Source: Tessaracoccus bendigoensis DSM 12906
Lineage (GTDB): Bacteria; Actinomycetota; Actinomycetes; Propionibacteriales; Propionibacteriaceae
Assembly (NCBI RefSeq): GCF_900141915.1
Contig: NZ_FQZG01000020.1
Coordinates: forward strand, 1 to 57,262
Reading direction: 5' to 3'
DNA length: 57,262 nucleotides
Each line of letters begins with the position of its first letter. The stretch's first letter is position 1. The notes beneath the pieces were generated by a model. That model saw nothing but the letters and a program-made list of their open reading frames with translations. It made no database searches and was not told where the DNA came from. Positions 14,117 to 24,748 of the stretch are shown here, piece by piece. The translations under genes were made by a program, and so were the position numbers.

Positions 14117-15343
14117 TCAGTGCGGCACGCCGATGTCGGTGCGGTGGAAGCCCCCGGGGAAGTCGATCCCGGCCAGCAGCCGGTAGGCGGCGGCCCGGGC
14201 AGCGTCGACATCGGAGCCCCGTCCGACGATGCCGAGCACTCGCCCGCCGGACGAGACGAGCCGGTCACCGTCGAGGCGGGTGCCCGCCTGAAGGACGTAG
14301 GCGTCTTCCCCGTCCGGGGGAAGCGTGATGGGGGTTCCGGTGGTCGGCGTCCCGGGGTAGCCCTCGGCTGCCGCCACCACCACGACCGCGGCCCCGTCGC
14401 GCCACCTCAACGGCTGGACGGCATCGAGGCCACCGACCGCTGCGGCGTGCAGCAGCCCTGCCAGGGGCGTTTCGAGCAGCGCCAGGACGGCCTGGGTCTC
14501 CGGGTCACCGAAGCGCACGTTGAACTCGACGACCCTCAGCCCCTTCGAGGTGAGCGCGAGCCCGGCGTAGAGCAGCCCGATGAATGGGGTGCCGCGGCGG
14601 CGCATCTCTGCGAGGGTCGGTTCGATGACCTCGGCCATGATCTGGTCGCTCAGGCCGGGGTCGGCCCAGGCGAGGGGCGAGTAGGCACCCATGCCACCCG
14701 TGTTCGGGCCCTCGTCGGCGTCGCCGACCCGCTTGTAGTCCTGCGCGGGCAGCAGCGCGACGCCGCGGTCACCATCGCAGATGGCGAACAGCGAGACCTC
14801 GGGCCCGTCCAGGTAGTCCTCGATGACGACGCGGCCGCAGGACAGGGCATGTGCGACGGCCGCGGCCCGGTCGTCGGTGACCACGACGCCCTTGCCCGCC
14901 GCCAGCCCGTCATTCTTGACCACGTAGGGGGCACCGAACTCGTCCAGTGCGGCCTCGACCTGTTCGAGATTCTCACAGACGCGGGCGGCCGCCGTCGGGA
15001 CCCCTGCGGCGAGCATCACGTCCTTGGCGAAGGCCTTCGAGCCCTCCAGCTCGGCTGCGTCGGCATCCGGCCCGAAGGTGGCGAAACCCGCCTCACGCAG
15101 CGCGTCGGCGACGCCCGCGACCAGCGGCGCCTCGGGGCCCACCACCACCAGGTCGGCCTGCAACTCCCCCGCCAGGGCAACCATCGCGGCAGGTGAGGAC
15201 GGGTCTGCGGAGTGCAGAGTCGCGATCGCGGCGAGGCCGGGGTTGCCCGGCGCTGCGTGGAGTTCGGTGACGGCGGGGTCGACGGCGAGGCTTCGGCCGA
15301 TGGCGTGCTCACGGCCGCCGCTTCCAAGCAGGAGGATCTTCAC
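14117..15343 (-). CDS. purD: Phosphoribosylamine--glycine ligase
   Basis: A 408-residue ATP-grasp enzyme of purine synthesis, joining glycine to phosphoribosylamine. Clear motifs are N-terminal ILLLGSGGREHAI, AAPGNPGLAAIA, the ATP-grasp region YVVKNDGLAAGKGVVV, GPEVSLFAICDG, and NTGGMGAYSPL, then RFGDPETQAVL near the metal site. The start is GTG 15343, since everything upstream in this frame belongs to the overlapping acyltransferase region. It is leftward, behind the acyltransferase and purA, so this short stretch holds two purine-pathway genes on one strand. Confidence 0.95.
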   Translation of the reverse strand: MKILLLGSGGREHAIGRSLAVDPAVTELHAAPGNPGLAAIATLHSADPSSPAAMVALAGELQADLVVVGPEAPLVAGVADALREAGFATFGPDADAAELEGSKAFAKDVMLAAGVPTAAARVCENLEQVEAALDEFGAPYVVKNDGLAAGKGVVVTDDRAAAVAHALSCGRVVIEDYLDGPEVSLFAICDGDRGVALLPAQDYKRVGDADEGPNTGGMGAYSPLAWADPGLSDQIMAEVIEPTLAEMRRRGTPFIGLLYAGLALTSKGLRVVEFNVRFGDPETQAVLALLETPLAGLLHAAAVGGLDAVQPLRWRDGAAVVVVAAAEGYPGTPTTGTPITLPPDGEDAYVLQAGTRLDGDRLVSSGGRVLGIVGRGSDVDAARAAAYRLLAGIDFPGGFHRTDIGVPH

Positions 15344-15369
15344 GCGCGCCAGCCTACTGGCCGCGCCCG

Positions 15370-16479
15370 CTACCGCCCAGCCGCAGGTGCACCCTCGCGT
15401 GCCCGCGCTCGGCCGCCTACGCCGCCGGGCAGCCGGAACAGCCAGGCGACGTTGGGTGACAGCCGATCGTAGACGAAGCAACTGAGCCACGTCAGGGCGA
15501 CGACAAGCAATGGGACCAACCAGAGGCTGACCAGGCTGCCCTGCTTTCCGAAGCCGGGTGTCAGCCAGATCAGCAACGCGAGAGCCATCGGGTGGACGAG
15601 GTAGATGGGCAGGGTGCGGGCGGCGAGATATGACCCCAGCCGCAGGGTCGGGCCCCACTGCGCAAGGAGCCGCGAGACGATCAGCATGGCGCTGATCCCG
15701 ATCACCGACAACAAGGCGATGAGCACCTGGTAGATCGGGGAGCGTTGCGGGCCGTACTGAACAACGGCCACGGCGATGTAGGCGGCGGCCAGCGGGGGCA
15801 GCAGCCACCACGGCGCCCTGGCCCACCACGCGACCAGGGGCCGGGCGAAGGCGCCCAGCGCGTACCAGACGAAGAAGGTGAGGAAACGGCGGACGGTGAG
15901 GTCGGCGTCGCCCTCCATCCCGTCGCCGATCCCCACCTGCCACCAGAAGAGATAACCGACGCCGGCCACCGCGATCATCCACGCCCCGAGCCTTCGGCCG
16001 AGCTTGGCCACTACGAAGAACAGCAGCAGCAGAGGCAGGTACCAGTAGGCCCCGTTGAGGGTCACCGTCCAGCTCAGCGCCCGCAAGGCGGTTTCCTCGA
16101 CGTTGCCAGGGGTGAACGCATTGGCGTACGGATAGGCGTAAAGCAGGGTCCACAGCACAAAGACCCAGGCGTAGTTCAGGATGCGGGGCCGCACGACCGC
16201 ACGCCACGGCCTGGCGAGGGCCCCGGTCGACAAGAGCCCGGAGACGAGGAACAGCAGCGGCATCCGGACGGGCAGCAGCCAGGTGCTGGCCGCCGAATAC
16301 ACCCCCTCCACCCGGTTGATCCCGGGGGTCAGGATCGTCATGCCTGTGACCGCGACGTGGTACACGACGACCAGGACGATGGCGATGGCCTTGGCCATGT
16401 CCACCCAGTGAAGCCGGTCGCCCGCACCAGGACCGGTCCGTCCGGGGGCGTCGAGCATCCGGGAACCGGGTTCGTCCAC
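15370..16479 (-). CDS. Acyltransferase-3 family membrane protein
   Basis: A 369-residue integral membrane protein with about ten helices. The N-terminal LHWVDMAKAIAIVLVVVYHV, with the catalytic-type His in the first helix, is typical of acyltransferase-3 (OafA/WecH-like) proteins that O-acylate surface carbohydrates. Later segments such as LPIYLVHPMALAL fit the family. The start is GTG 16479, two nt after the upstream small gene's stop and preceded by GGGAG; the longer frame overlaps that gene. It is probably cotranscribed with the small membrane protein and purA. The acceptor molecule is unknown. Confidence 0.8.
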   Translation of the reverse strand: MDEPGSRMLDAPGRTGPGAGDRLHWVDMAKAIAIVLVVVYHVAVTGMTILTPGINRVEGVYSAASTWLLPVRMPLLFLVSGLLSTGALARPWRAVVRPRILNYAWVFVLWTLLYAYPYANAFTPGNVEETALRALSWTVTLNGAYWYLPLLLLFFVVAKLGRRLGAWMIAVAGVGYLFWWQVGIGDGMEGDADLTVRRFLTFFVWYALGAFARPLVAWWARAPWWLLPPLAAAYIAVAVVQYGPQRSPIYQVLIALLSVIGISAMLIVSRLLAQWGPTLRLGSYLAARTLPIYLVHPMALALLIWLTPGFGKQGSLVSLWLVPLLVVALTWLSCFVYDRLSPNVAWLFRLPGGVGGRARAREGAPAAGR

Positions 16480-16481
16480 GC

Positions 16482-16712
16482 TCAACTCCCGGGCTCCTCT
16501 TCGGCTTCGCGGTCGGCGCGTTCGGCCGCCTCCTGTGCCTTCTGGACGAGGATCCGGAAGCCGATGATGACCACCAGGAACAGGGCCCCGACCGGAACCA
16601 CCCACCACCAGCCCCAGTTGAAGTCCTCCTGCCAGATCGCAACGATCACGGTCGCGACCATGAACAGCGTGAGCAGAGTCACAAGGGCTGCTACCAACCG
16701 CCGGACAGTCAT
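16482..16712 (-). CDS. Small two-helix membrane protein, function unknown
   Basis: A 76-residue protein with two hydrophobic segments (about 8-27 and 34-55) and a charged C-terminal tail ending ERADREAEEEPGS. The short loop between the helices is Trp-rich (WQEDFNWGWWW). It sits between purA (7 nt away) and the acyltransferase (2 nt away) on the same strand, so it is almost certainly expressed with them. No family was recognised. Tight spacing on both sides supports it as a real gene. Confidence 0.7.
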   Translation of the reverse strand: MTVRRLVAALVTLLTLFMVATVIVAIWQEDFNWGWWWVVPVGALFLVVIIGFRILVQKAQEAAERADREAEEEPGS

Positions 16713-16719
16713 CCGCGGC

Positions 16720-18021
<1,302 letters not shown>

Positions 18022-18274
18022 TTACCTACATAGAAAGAAGCCCCACAAGATCGATTGGGGGCCTTGCGACCGCAGTCTACCGGAGAGCTCGCCCACCGTC
18101 CGGGGCAGGCCCGAATTCTGTGTGCCGGCGACGTCTGGGCTGCAAGTTCGCCCAGCGGGTAGGGCGGTCGCGGCACGACTGTGCCAATCCCCGGACCGGG
18201 CAGGTATTGCGGTGCGAGAATGGACATGCGCGCCCATGGTCGGCGCCGCAGATGCAAGGACGCAGGAGGCTCCC

Positions 18275-19270
18275 ATGAAGAAGCTCATCAACGACCCCGA
18301 AAACGTGATCGCCGACGCGCTCAAGGGCATCGCGGCCTCAGACAAGGACGTCCGCGTCGACTTCGACAACCGTGTCATCTACCGCGCCGCCCCGAAGGCG
18401 GACGGCAAGGTAGCGATCATCTCGGGCGGCGGCTCCGGCCACGAACCGCTGCACGGCGGGTTCGTCGGTGTCGGGATGCTCGACGCCGCCTGCGCGGGTG
18501 CGGTGTTCACCTCCCCCACCCCCGATCAGATGCTGGCCGCCACCACCACCGTCGACACCGGTGCTGGCGTGCTTCACATCGTCAAGAATTACACCGGCGA
18601 CGTGATGAACTTCGAGATGGCGGCCGAACTGGCCGCTGATGCCGGTATCGAGGTCTCTACGGTGGTCGTCGCCGACGACGTTGCGGTGCAGGACTCGCTG
18701 TATACCGCAGGGCGTCGCGGCGTCGGCGCGACCGTCCTACTCGAGAAGATCGTCGGCGCGGCCGCCGAGGAAGGTTCCGATCTCGCGGCGGTCACCGCGG
18801 TAGCGCAGCAGGTCGCCGACAACTCGCGGTCCATGGGTATGGCGCTCACCTCGTGCACCGTGCCGTCGGCAGGGAAACCGACGTTCGACCTCCCCGAGGA
18901 CGAAATGGAGATCGGCATCGGCATCCATGGCGAGCCTGGTCGCCACCGCGAACCCATTGCGGACGCCCACTCGATCGCCGAGCAGCTCGTCGCGCCGATC
19001 CTGGCCGACCTCGACTTCACAGGCGCTCCGGTGATCGCGATGCTGAATGGCATGGGCGGCACCCCGCTGATCGAGCTCTACCTGATGTACGGCGAGGTGA
19101 TCGAACTGCTCGAGGCCGCAGGTGTGACGGTCGAGCGCAACCTGGTCGGCAACTACATCACGAGCCTCGACATGGCAGGCTGCTCACTCACCCTGCTCCG
19201 CGCTGACGATGACCTGTTACGGCTTTGGGACGCGCCGGTACGCACCGCAGGGCTACGGTGGGGACTGTGA
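18275..19270 (+). CDS. dhaK: Dihydroxyacetone kinase subunit K (DHA-binding)
   Basis: A 331-residue DhaK subunit. The family motif [20 protein letters not shown] marks the substrate pocket, and [10 protein letters not shown] carries the His that forms a covalent hemiaminal with dihydroxyacetone. The start ATG 18275 has AGGAGG 5 nt upstream. It works with DhaL and the phosphocarrier DhaM to make dihydroxyacetone phosphate with PEP as phosphate donor. It is first in the dhaKLM operon, with a 4-bp overlap (GTGA) into dhaL. No DhaR/DhaS regulator or glycerol dehydrogenase lies beside it, so the source of dihydroxyacetone is not evident. Confidence 0.95.
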   Translation: MKKLINDPENVIADALKGIAASDKDVRVDFDNRVIYRAAPKADGKVAIISGGGSGHEPLHGGFVGVGMLDAACAGAVFTSPTPDQMLAATTTVDTGAGVLHIVKNYTGDVMNFEMAAELAADAGIEVSTVVVADDVAVQDSLYTAGRRGVGATVLLEKIVGAAAEEGSDLAAVTAVAQQVADNSRSMGMALTSCTVPSAGKPTFDLPEDEMEIGIGIHGEPGRHREPIADAHSIAEQLVAPILADLDFTGAPVIAMLNGMGGTPLIELYLMYGEVIELLEAAGVTVERNLVGNYITSLDMAGCSLTLLRADDDLLRLWDAPVRTAGLRWGL

Positions 19271-19899
19271 CCTCAACAGACCTCACCATTGACCAACTGG
19301 CCGACTGGTTGCGCCGCTTCGCAGGGATCGTCGAGCAGAACAAGTCGTACCTGACCGACCTCGATTCCGCCATCGGAGACGCCGACCACGGCGCCAACAT
19401 GGCGCGCGGCACCGCGGCCGTAGTGAGCCACCTCGACGAGGCCAACACCGTCGACGCGCTCCTGAAGAAGGCCGGAATGACGCTGGTAAGCACCGTCGGC
19501 GGCACCAGTGGACCCCTCTACGGCACCCTGCTGATGAAGATGGGGATGGCCACGGGCAACGTCACGCAGCTCAGCACCGCTGAGTTCGCCAGGGCATTCC
19601 GGGCCGGTCTCGACGGGCTCATCGCCCGCGGAAAGACCGAACTGGGCGACAAGACGATGGTCGACGCGCTCGCACCGGCGCTCGACGCGCTCGACGCGAG
19701 CGTCGCCGACGGCGCGCAGTGGCCCGATGCGGCCGCGGCGGCGGCCGCGGCTGCCGCCGCCGGGCGTGACGCGACCACGCCGCTGATCGCCCGAAAGGGT
19801 CGTGCGAGCTACCTGGGCGAGCGGTCGATCGGCCACATGGACCCTGGGGCGGCCTCCTCGACCTACCTGTTCGACGCGCTGGTCGAAGTACTCGGCTGA
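19267..19899 (+). CDS. dhaL: Dihydroxyacetone kinase subunit L (ADP-binding)
   Basis: A 210-residue DhaL subunit with the ADP/Mg-binding aspartates in [17 protein letters not shown] (about residues 30-46) and the [18 protein letters not shown] glycine-rich loop, then [14 protein letters not shown] and [15 protein letters not shown]. Its bound ADP accepts phosphate from DhaM and passes it to dihydroxyacetone on DhaK. GTG 19267 is used because it overlaps the dhaK stop; an upstream ATG would lie within dhaK. The stop overlaps the ATG of dhaM. An alanine run near residues 155-175 is unusually GC-repetitive but in frame. Confidence 0.94.
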   Translation: MTSTDLTIDQLADWLRRFAGIVEQNKSYLTDLDSAIGDADHGANMARGTAAVVSHLDEANTVDALLKKAGMTLVSTVGGTSGPLYGTLLMKMGMATGNVTQLSTAEFARAFRAGLDGLIARGKTELGDKTMVDALAPALDALDASVADGAQWPDAAAAAAAAAAAGRDATTPLIARKGRASYLGERSIGHMDPGAASSTYLFDALVEVLG

Positions 19900-20615
19900 T
19901 GACGGTCGGCATCGTCGTGGTCTCGCACAGCCTCGCGCTTGCGGAGTCCGCGGTCGAGTTGGCGCTGCAGATGGTGCACGGCGACCCGCCACCGATCCGG
20001 GTGGCGGCGGGCACGATGGATGGGGGCCTCGGCACCGACGCGGCCGCGGTGATGGCCGCCATCGGCGAAGTTGACGGTGGCGACGGCGTCGTGGTGTTCG
20101 TCGACATCGGGTCGGCGCTGATGAGCGCCGAACTGGGCATCGAGTTGTACGGCCATCCGGAATCCGACATCCGCATCCTGGCGGCGCCGTTCGTCGAGGG
20201 CCTGGTCGCAGGAGTGGTCCAGGCGGTCGGCGGCGCGGGCATCGACGACGTGGCGCGTGAATCTGAATCCGCCTTGAAGCCGAAGCACGCACATCTGGGG
20301 GTGGAGCCCGCCCCCACCGGACCGGACCCGACATCCGGCCCGACTGCTGAGGCCATCACGGAGGCGGTCCTGGTCAACGAAACCGGGCTGCATGCCAGGC
20401 CCGCCGCGCTCCTGGTTGCAGAGGCGCGAAGGTTCGACGCCGACATCCTGGTCAGCAACGGCCTGATCGGCCCGGTGTCGGCATCCAGCAGCATCGGGCT
20501 CGCGACGCTGAACGCCCGAAAAGGCGACACGCTGCGACTGGTGGCGACCGGACCACAGGCGGGGGCGGCCGTCGAGTCGTTGGCCGGTTTCATCACCGCC
20601 GGTTTCGGGGAATAG
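19899..20615 (+). CDS. dhaM: DhaM phosphotransfer protein with EIIA (mannose-type) and HPr domains
   Basis: A 238-residue protein in two parts. Residues about 1-130 are a mannose-type EIIA with the active-site His in VVVSHSLALAES. Residues about 150-238 are an HPr domain with its phosphorylatable His in NETGLHARPAA. Unlike the three-domain E. coli DhaM there is no EI-like domain, so phosphate must come from a separate EI; the EIIA-HPr-EI fusion at 44-46.6 kb is a candidate. It ends the dhaKLM operon, overlapping dhaL by 1 nt (TGATG). Confidence 0.9.
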   Translation: MTVGIVVVSHSLALAESAVELALQMVHGDPPPIRVAAGTMDGGLGTDAAAVMAAIGEVDGGDGVVVFVDIGSALMSAELGIELYGHPESDIRILAAPFVEGLVAGVVQAVGGAGIDDVARESESALKPKHAHLGVEPAPTGPDPTSGPTAEAITEAVLVNETGLHARPAALLVAEARRFDADILVSNGLIGPVSASSSIGLATLNARKGDTLRLVATGPQAGAAVESLAGFITAGFGE

Positions 20616-20644
20616 CGCCCCAACCCGGGCCGACAGACCACGAG

Positions 20645-20650
20645 TAGGCT
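20645..20650 (+). promoter_or_regulatory. Putative -10 (TAGGCT) for leaderless DUF3151 gene
   Basis: TAGGCT lies 7 nt before the ATG at 20658, and no Shine-Dalgarno site is present. The spacing fits a leaderless transcript. The same pattern occurs at 1120, 26617 and 37000. Confidence 0.4.
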
Positions 20651-20657
20651 GTCATCC

Positions 20658-21089
20658 ATGAGCGAGACGCACCCCAACCTCATGGCATCCGACGTCGTGG
20701 TCCGGCTGCCGGAAGACCCAGCCCTGGCCGACATCGCCGAGCGCGGTGGCGATCAATTCCTCGAAATCGTGGCGTCCCACCCCACGTCCTCGCTGGTCTG
20801 GGCGCTGCTGGCCGAGACCTGCCTGGCCGAGGAAGACCTCGGCAGTTCCGTTGCCGCCTACGCCTATGCGCGCACCGGCTACCACCGCGGCCTCGACACT
20901 CTGCGCCGCAACGGCTGGAAGGGGTCTGGCCAGATCCCCTGGGAGCATGCTCCGAACCGCGGCTTCCTCCGCGCGTTGTGGGCGCTGAGCGTCGCTGCGG
21001 GCAGGATCGGTGAAGCCGAGGAACAGGAGCGGTGCGCCCAGTTCCTGCGCGACTCCTCCGAGGAGGCGTTCGAGGTGCTGTCGGACTGA
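20658..21089 (+). CDS. DUF3151 family protein
   Basis: A 143-residue soluble protein recognisable as the actinobacterial DUF3151 family from its helical TPR-like middle: SSLVWALLAETCLA, VAAYAYARTGYHRGLDTLRR, GWKGSGQIPWEHAPNRGFLRAL. The function of the family is not known to me. It starts at ATG 20658 with a probable leaderless -10 and is probably its own transcription unit, 42 nt after dhaM and 164 nt before typA on the same strand. Confidence 0.8.
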   Translation: MSETHPNLMASDVVVRLPEDPALADIAERGGDQFLEIVASHPTSSLVWALLAETCLAEEDLGSSVAAYAYARTGYHRGLDTLRRNGWKGSGQIPWEHAPNRGFLRALWALSVAAGRIGEAEEQERCAQFLRDSSEEAFEVLSD

Positions 21090-21253
21090 AGGCGCCACGG
21101 GGTCGACCTCCCGGAAGACTCGATCAGGCACCGGCGGGACGCCTAGCTCCAGCCTTCGCCGGGCTCCGGGAGGGTGGCGTTAGCGCAGAAGGCCCCCACC
21201 GTCTTACACTTTCCGACGGCCCCTTTTCTTCTACCCTGTGGGGAGCGCCACCT

Positions 21254-23116
21254 ATGCCCATCCGCCAAGACCTCCGAAACGTCGCAATCGTCGCACACGT
21301 CGACCACGGCAAAACCACCCTCGTCGATGCCATGCTGTGGCAGTCCGGGGCCTTCCGCGAGGGAGCCGATGTCAACAACCGGGTCATGGACTCGATGGAC
21401 CTCGAGCGCGAGAAGGGCATCACCATCCTCGCGAAGAACACCGCCGTCAGGCACACCCGCCCGGACGGCTCGGATGCCACCATCAACATCATCGACACCC
21501 CCGGACACGCCGACTTCGGCGGCGAGGTCGAACGCGGCCTCGAAATGGTCGACGGCGTCGTCCTGCTTGTCGACGCCTCCGAGGGCCCGCTGCCGCAGAC
21601 CCGGTTCGTGCTGCGCAAGGCGCTGGCGAAGAAACTGCCGATCATCGTCGTCGTCAACAAGGTCGACCGGGCCGACGCGCGGATCTCCGCCGTCGTGGAG
21701 GAGACCTACGACCTGTTCATGGACCTGATCGACGACGACGCCACCGACGTCCTCGACTTCCCGATCGTCTACGCCTCAGCGAAGGCCGGTCGGGCGTCTA
21801 TGACGCAACCTGCCGACGCCACCATGCCGGACAGCCCCAACCTGGAGCCGCTGTTCACCGCGCTGTTCGAGCACATCCCTGCGCCCAGCTATGAGGAGGG
21901 GGCGGTGTTGCAGGCTCATGTGACGAACCTCGACGCCTCTCCCTACCTTGGACGCCTCGCCCTGTGCCGCGTCATCCAGGGCGAGCTCAAGCGCGGCCAG
22001 CAGGTCGCCTGGTGCCGCACCGACGGCACAGTGCAGAACGTCAAGTTGACCGAGTTGCTGCGGACCGAGGCCTTGGAGCGGGTGCCTGCCGACAGCGCCG
22101 GTCCCGGCGACATCGTCGCGATCGCGGGCATCCCCGAGATCATGATCGGCGAGACGCTCTCGGACCCGGACAACCCCAAGCCGCTGCCGCTGATCCACGT
22201 CGACCAGCCGTCGATCTCCATGACGATCGGCATCAACACCTCGCCTTTGGCTGGTAGGTCCGGCAAGAACCTGACAGCGCGCCTCGTCAAGGCCCGCCTC
22301 GACCAGGAACTGGTCGGCAACGTGTCGATCAAGGTCCACCAGACCGAGCGACCCGACACCTGGGAGGTGCAGGGCCGAGGCGAGTTGCAGCTCGCCATCC
22401 TCGTCGAGATGATGCGCCGCGAAAGCTTCGAGCTGACGGTGGGCAAGCCCCAGGTGGTGACGCAGGTCATCGACGGCAAGCTGCACGAGCCCGTCGAGCG
22501 CCTGACCGTCGACATCCCCGAGGAGTTCGTCGGCGTCGTCACCCAGCTGATGGGGCTGCGGCGCGGCCAGATGGAGCAGATGGTCAACCACGGCACCGGC
22601 TGGGTCCGCCTCGAGTTCCTGGTGCCCGCGCGGGGCCTCATCGGCTTCCGGACCGAGTTCCTCACCGAGACCCGCGGCACCGGCATCATGAACCACGTCG
22701 CGGAGGGCTTCGCCCCCTGGGCCGGGGACTTCCGCACCCGGCCGACGGGTTCGCTGGTGGCCGACCGCACCGGAACCGTCACCAGCTACGCGCTGTTCAA
22801 CCTGCAGGAGCGCGGCACGATGTTCGTCTCCCCCGGCGCCGAGGTCTACGAGGGCATGATCGTCGGCGAGAACCCGCGCGCCGAGGACATGGACGTCAAC
22901 CCGACCAAGGAGAAGAAGCTCACCAACGTGCGCTCCTCCACGGGCGACGAGCTCGAGCGCCTGATCCCCGCCAAGCAGATGTCGATGGAACAGCAGCTTG
23001 AGTTCTGCGCCGGCGACGAGTGCCTCGAGGTCACCCCGGCCGTGGTCAGGATCCGGAAGGTGACGCTGAACGCGAACGACCGGGCCAAGGAGCGCAACCG
23101 GGCCAAGAAGGCCTGA
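21254..23116 (+). CDS. typA: Ribosome-associated GTPase TypA/BipA
   Basis: A 620-residue translational GTPase. G-motifs are visible: G1 IVAHVDHGKTT, G3 IIDTPGHADFGG, G4 VVVNKVD, G5 in the YASAKAG stretch. EF-G-like domains and the TypA-specific C-terminal region follow, with RGLIGFRTEFLTETRGTGIMN and the EVYEGMIVGEN segment. It assists ribosome assembly and growth under stress, especially cold. ATG 21254 gives the standard N-terminus MPIRQDLRNVAI; the longer frame overlaps DUF3151 and is rejected. A hairpin follows at 23156. Confidence 0.95.
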   Translation: MPIRQDLRNVAIVAHVDHGKTTLVDAMLWQSGAFREGADVNNRVMDSMDLEREKGITILAKNTAVRHTRPDGSDATINIIDTPGHADFGGEVERGLEMVDGVVLLVDASEGPLPQTRFVLRKALAKKLPIIVVVNKVDRADARISAVVEETYDLFMDLIDDDATDVLDFPIVYASAKAGRASMTQPADATMPDSPNLEPLFTALFEHIPAPSYEEGAVLQAHVTNLDASPYLGRLALCRVIQGELKRGQQVAWCRTDGTVQNVKLTELLRTEALERVPADSAGPGDIVAIAGIPEIMIGETLSDPDNPKPLPLIHVDQPSISMTIGINTSPLAGRSGKNLTARLVKARLDQELVGNVSIKVHQTERPDTWEVQGRGELQLAILVEMMRRESFELTVGKPQVVTQVIDGKLHEPVERLTVDIPEEFVGVVTQLMGLRRGQMEQMVNHGTGWVRLEFLVPARGLIGFRTEFLTETRGTGIMNHVAEGFAPWAGDFRTRPTGSLVADRTGTVTSYALFNLQERGTMFVSPGAEVYEGMIVGENPRAEDMDVNPTKEKKLTNVRSSTGDELERLIPAKQMSMEQQLEFCAGDECLEVTPAVVRIRKVTLNANDRAKERNRAKKA

Positions 23117-23155
23117 TCCGACGCCCCGGCAGGGGCAGCAGACGGCAACCTCGCG

Positions 23156-23184
23156 GACGCCGGGCGGGATTCTCGCCCGGCGTC
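23156..23184. terminator. Hairpin terminator after typA
   Basis: GACGCCGGGCG (23156-23166) pairs perfectly with CGCCCGGCGTC (23174-23184) around a 7-nt loop, 40 nt after the typA stop. No U-tract follows. Confidence 0.7.
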
Positions 23185-23254
23185 CCGCCGTTTCCGGACG
23201 CGCCGCGCGGGGGTGGCTCCGCGGATTGTCGGACGCGTCTGGTCGAATGAACCC

Positions 23255-24028
23255 ATGGAAGCTCTCGCCGTCGTGTTGTGTCTGCTCGCCCTCGGCATCG
23301 GGGCCGTTTCCGGGTACCTCTACGGCAGGCGCACGGCCGGGTCGTCGCCCGCGGCTGAGGCCGACCGGCTCGCCCTGAGCTACGCGCGGCAGGACGCTTC
23401 CACGGCGAGGGCGGAGGCAGGCAGAGCGCGTGAGGAGGCCGCCCTCGCGAAGGCCGAGGTGGCGCAGATCCTGGCGGACAAGGCCGACCTGCGGGCCGCG
23501 GCCGCCGACGCGCAGCGCGCGGTGGCGGAGGCCCGCGCGGAGACGGCACAGGTCGCCTCGCGGCTGGCGGGGACCGCCGCCGAGCGCGATGCCGCCGTCG
23601 GACGGGCGGCCGAGCAGGCCGCCGACCGGGAGTCGCTGATCGCCCAGTTCAAGCTGCTCTCCGCGGAGACCCTGGCGCACCAGGCGAGGCAGGCCGAGCA
23701 GGCCACCGAGCAGCGCTTCAAGGCCACCGAGCATCTCGTCTCCCCGCTGGCCGAAGGGCTCCGCCAGATGCAGGAGAAGCTGCAGGCGGTGGAGAAGGAG
23801 CGGGCGAGGATGTCGGCCGAGCTCGGGGAGCAGGTCAACACCCTGCGCGCCTCCAGCGACGCGGTGCGGCGCGAGGCGCAGGGCCTCAGCACCGCGCTGC
23901 GTACCCCCCAGGTGCGGGGTTCGTGGGGTGAGGCGAGCTTGAAGCGCATCGTCGAGATCTCCGGGCTGACGCAGCGGTGCGACTTCGACACGCAGCACAC
24001 CTATGTCCTACGACGGCGACGAGGATGA
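23255..24028 (+). pseudogene. rmuC: Truncated rmuC (5' half), fused out of frame to greA remnant
   Basis: The first ~249 residues of RmuC are present: an N-terminal membrane anchor (about 3-22), a long Ala/Glu/Arg coiled coil (about 35-160) and the start of the RmuC nuclease-like domain (FKLLSAETLAHQAR, then VRGSWGEASLKRIVEIS and RCDFDTQHT). Right after QHT the homology stops and the frame ends within nine codons (YVLRRRRG). Normal RmuC proteins continue for roughly 150-200 residues with the conserved core. The DNA from about 24000 onward is the 3' end of greA in another frame. I infer a deletion or recombination joining the two genes. Confidence 0.8.
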
Positions 24029-24218
24029 CACCGACACATTCCTCTTGGGCTCCCGCGAGGTGCTCGGCACCGACGACTCCGTCGAGTACTCGGTCTACTC
24101 ACCGCAGTCTCCCCTCGGCGCGGCCGTGCTCGGCGCCAAGGTCGGCCAGGAGGTACGCTACACCGCGCCCAACGGCAAGGAGCTGATGGTCGTCGTCTCC
24201 AAGGTCGACACCCTCTGA
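24003..24218 (+). pseudogene. greA: 3' remnant of transcription elongation factor greA
   Basis: The frame encodes the C-terminal FKBP-like domain of GreA: SYDGDEDDTDTFLLGSREVL, then YSPQSPLGAAVLGAKVGQEV and YTAPNGKELMVVVSKVDTL. The N-terminal coiled-coil finger that reaches into the RNA polymerase channel (about 75-80 residues) is absent; upstream DNA is rmuC. An ATG at the junction could still start a 71-residue product, but without the coiled coil it could not rescue stalled polymerase. The original greA terminator seems to survive at 24241. Confidence 0.8.
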
Positions 24219-24240
24219 CACCCCATCCACGAACCCGGAA

Positions 24241-24270
24241 GAGGCCGCCACCCGATCGGGTGGCGGCCTC
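24241..24270. terminator. Perfect hairpin terminator after greA remnant
   Basis: GAGGCCGCCACCC (24241-24253) pairs with GGGTGGCGGCCTC (24258-24270), a 13-bp perfect stem with a GATC loop, between the greA remnant and the convergent DUF2089 gene. Confidence 0.88.
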
Positions 24271-24287
24271 TCACGTCGGGGGCGGCG

Positions 24288-24743
24288 TCAGGAGAGCAGC
24301 CGTGCCGCGTCCTCGGCGCTCAGTTCGCCCCGGGCGACCCTTGCCAGGATCTGGTCCTCGACCGACCCGGGATCCGCCGTCACCTCATCGCCGTACTCCG
24401 AGGCCTCCTCCCCGACGGGCTCCTCCTCGGGGGCCGAACGGGTCGGCTCGGCCGCCTGTGGATCTCCGTCGAGGCCGAGGCGCGCGAGGACGGCGTCGAG
24501 CCGGGCACGCGCCGTCGGGTACGAGACCTGGAGGTGCTTCTCGACCTCCCGGAGGTTGCCGCGCGAGGCGAGGAAGACCTTCAGCAGGTCGAGATCGGCC
24601 TGGTTGAGGTTGCAGAACTCGCAGCTGGCAAACTCGCCCGCGATCTCGGTGCCGCAGTGGAGGCAGCCCTTGCGGGTGGTGATCAGGGTGTCGCCGCAGA
24701 CGGGGCACTCGGACGGCGCGTGGTACAGATGCTTGACCGCCAT
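24288..24743 (-). CDS. DUF2089 family zinc-ribbon protein
   Basis: A 151-residue protein. The N-terminus has a CPVC...CLHC...CEFC zinc-ribbon pattern (about residues 13-45), followed by a helix-turn-helix-like segment LREVEKHLQVSYPTARARLD and an acidic linker. The last 25 residues (VEDQILARVARGELSAEDAARLL) are a short SHOCT-like helix pair. DUF2089 proteins are thought to be DNA-binding regulators. ATG 24743 is chosen because GGAGG precedes it at 10 nt and the frame upstream runs through the partner gene. It lies 5 nt after that partner on the same strand, so the two form an operon. Confidence 0.82.
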   Translation of the reverse strand: MAVKHLYHAPSECPVCGDTLITTRKGCLHCGTEIAGEFASCEFCNLNQADLDLLKVFLASRGNLREVEKHLQVSYPTARARLDAVLARLGLDGDPQAAEPTRSAPEEEPVGEEASEYGDEVTADPGSVEDQILARVARGELSAEDAARLLS

Positions 24744-24748
24744 GTAAC

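Noticed and set aside
21776..23998. A 740-codon minus-strand open frame opposite typA and rmuC
   Set aside because: It is a GC-rich antisense shadow; the plus strand carries recognisable TypA and RmuC motifs and the minus frame shows no family features.
23980..24030. A simple frameshift as explanation of the rmuC end
   Set aside because: No other frame continues RmuC after base 24000; the downstream frame is GreA, and both the RmuC 3' part and GreA 5' part are missing, so a larger deletion or join is needed.
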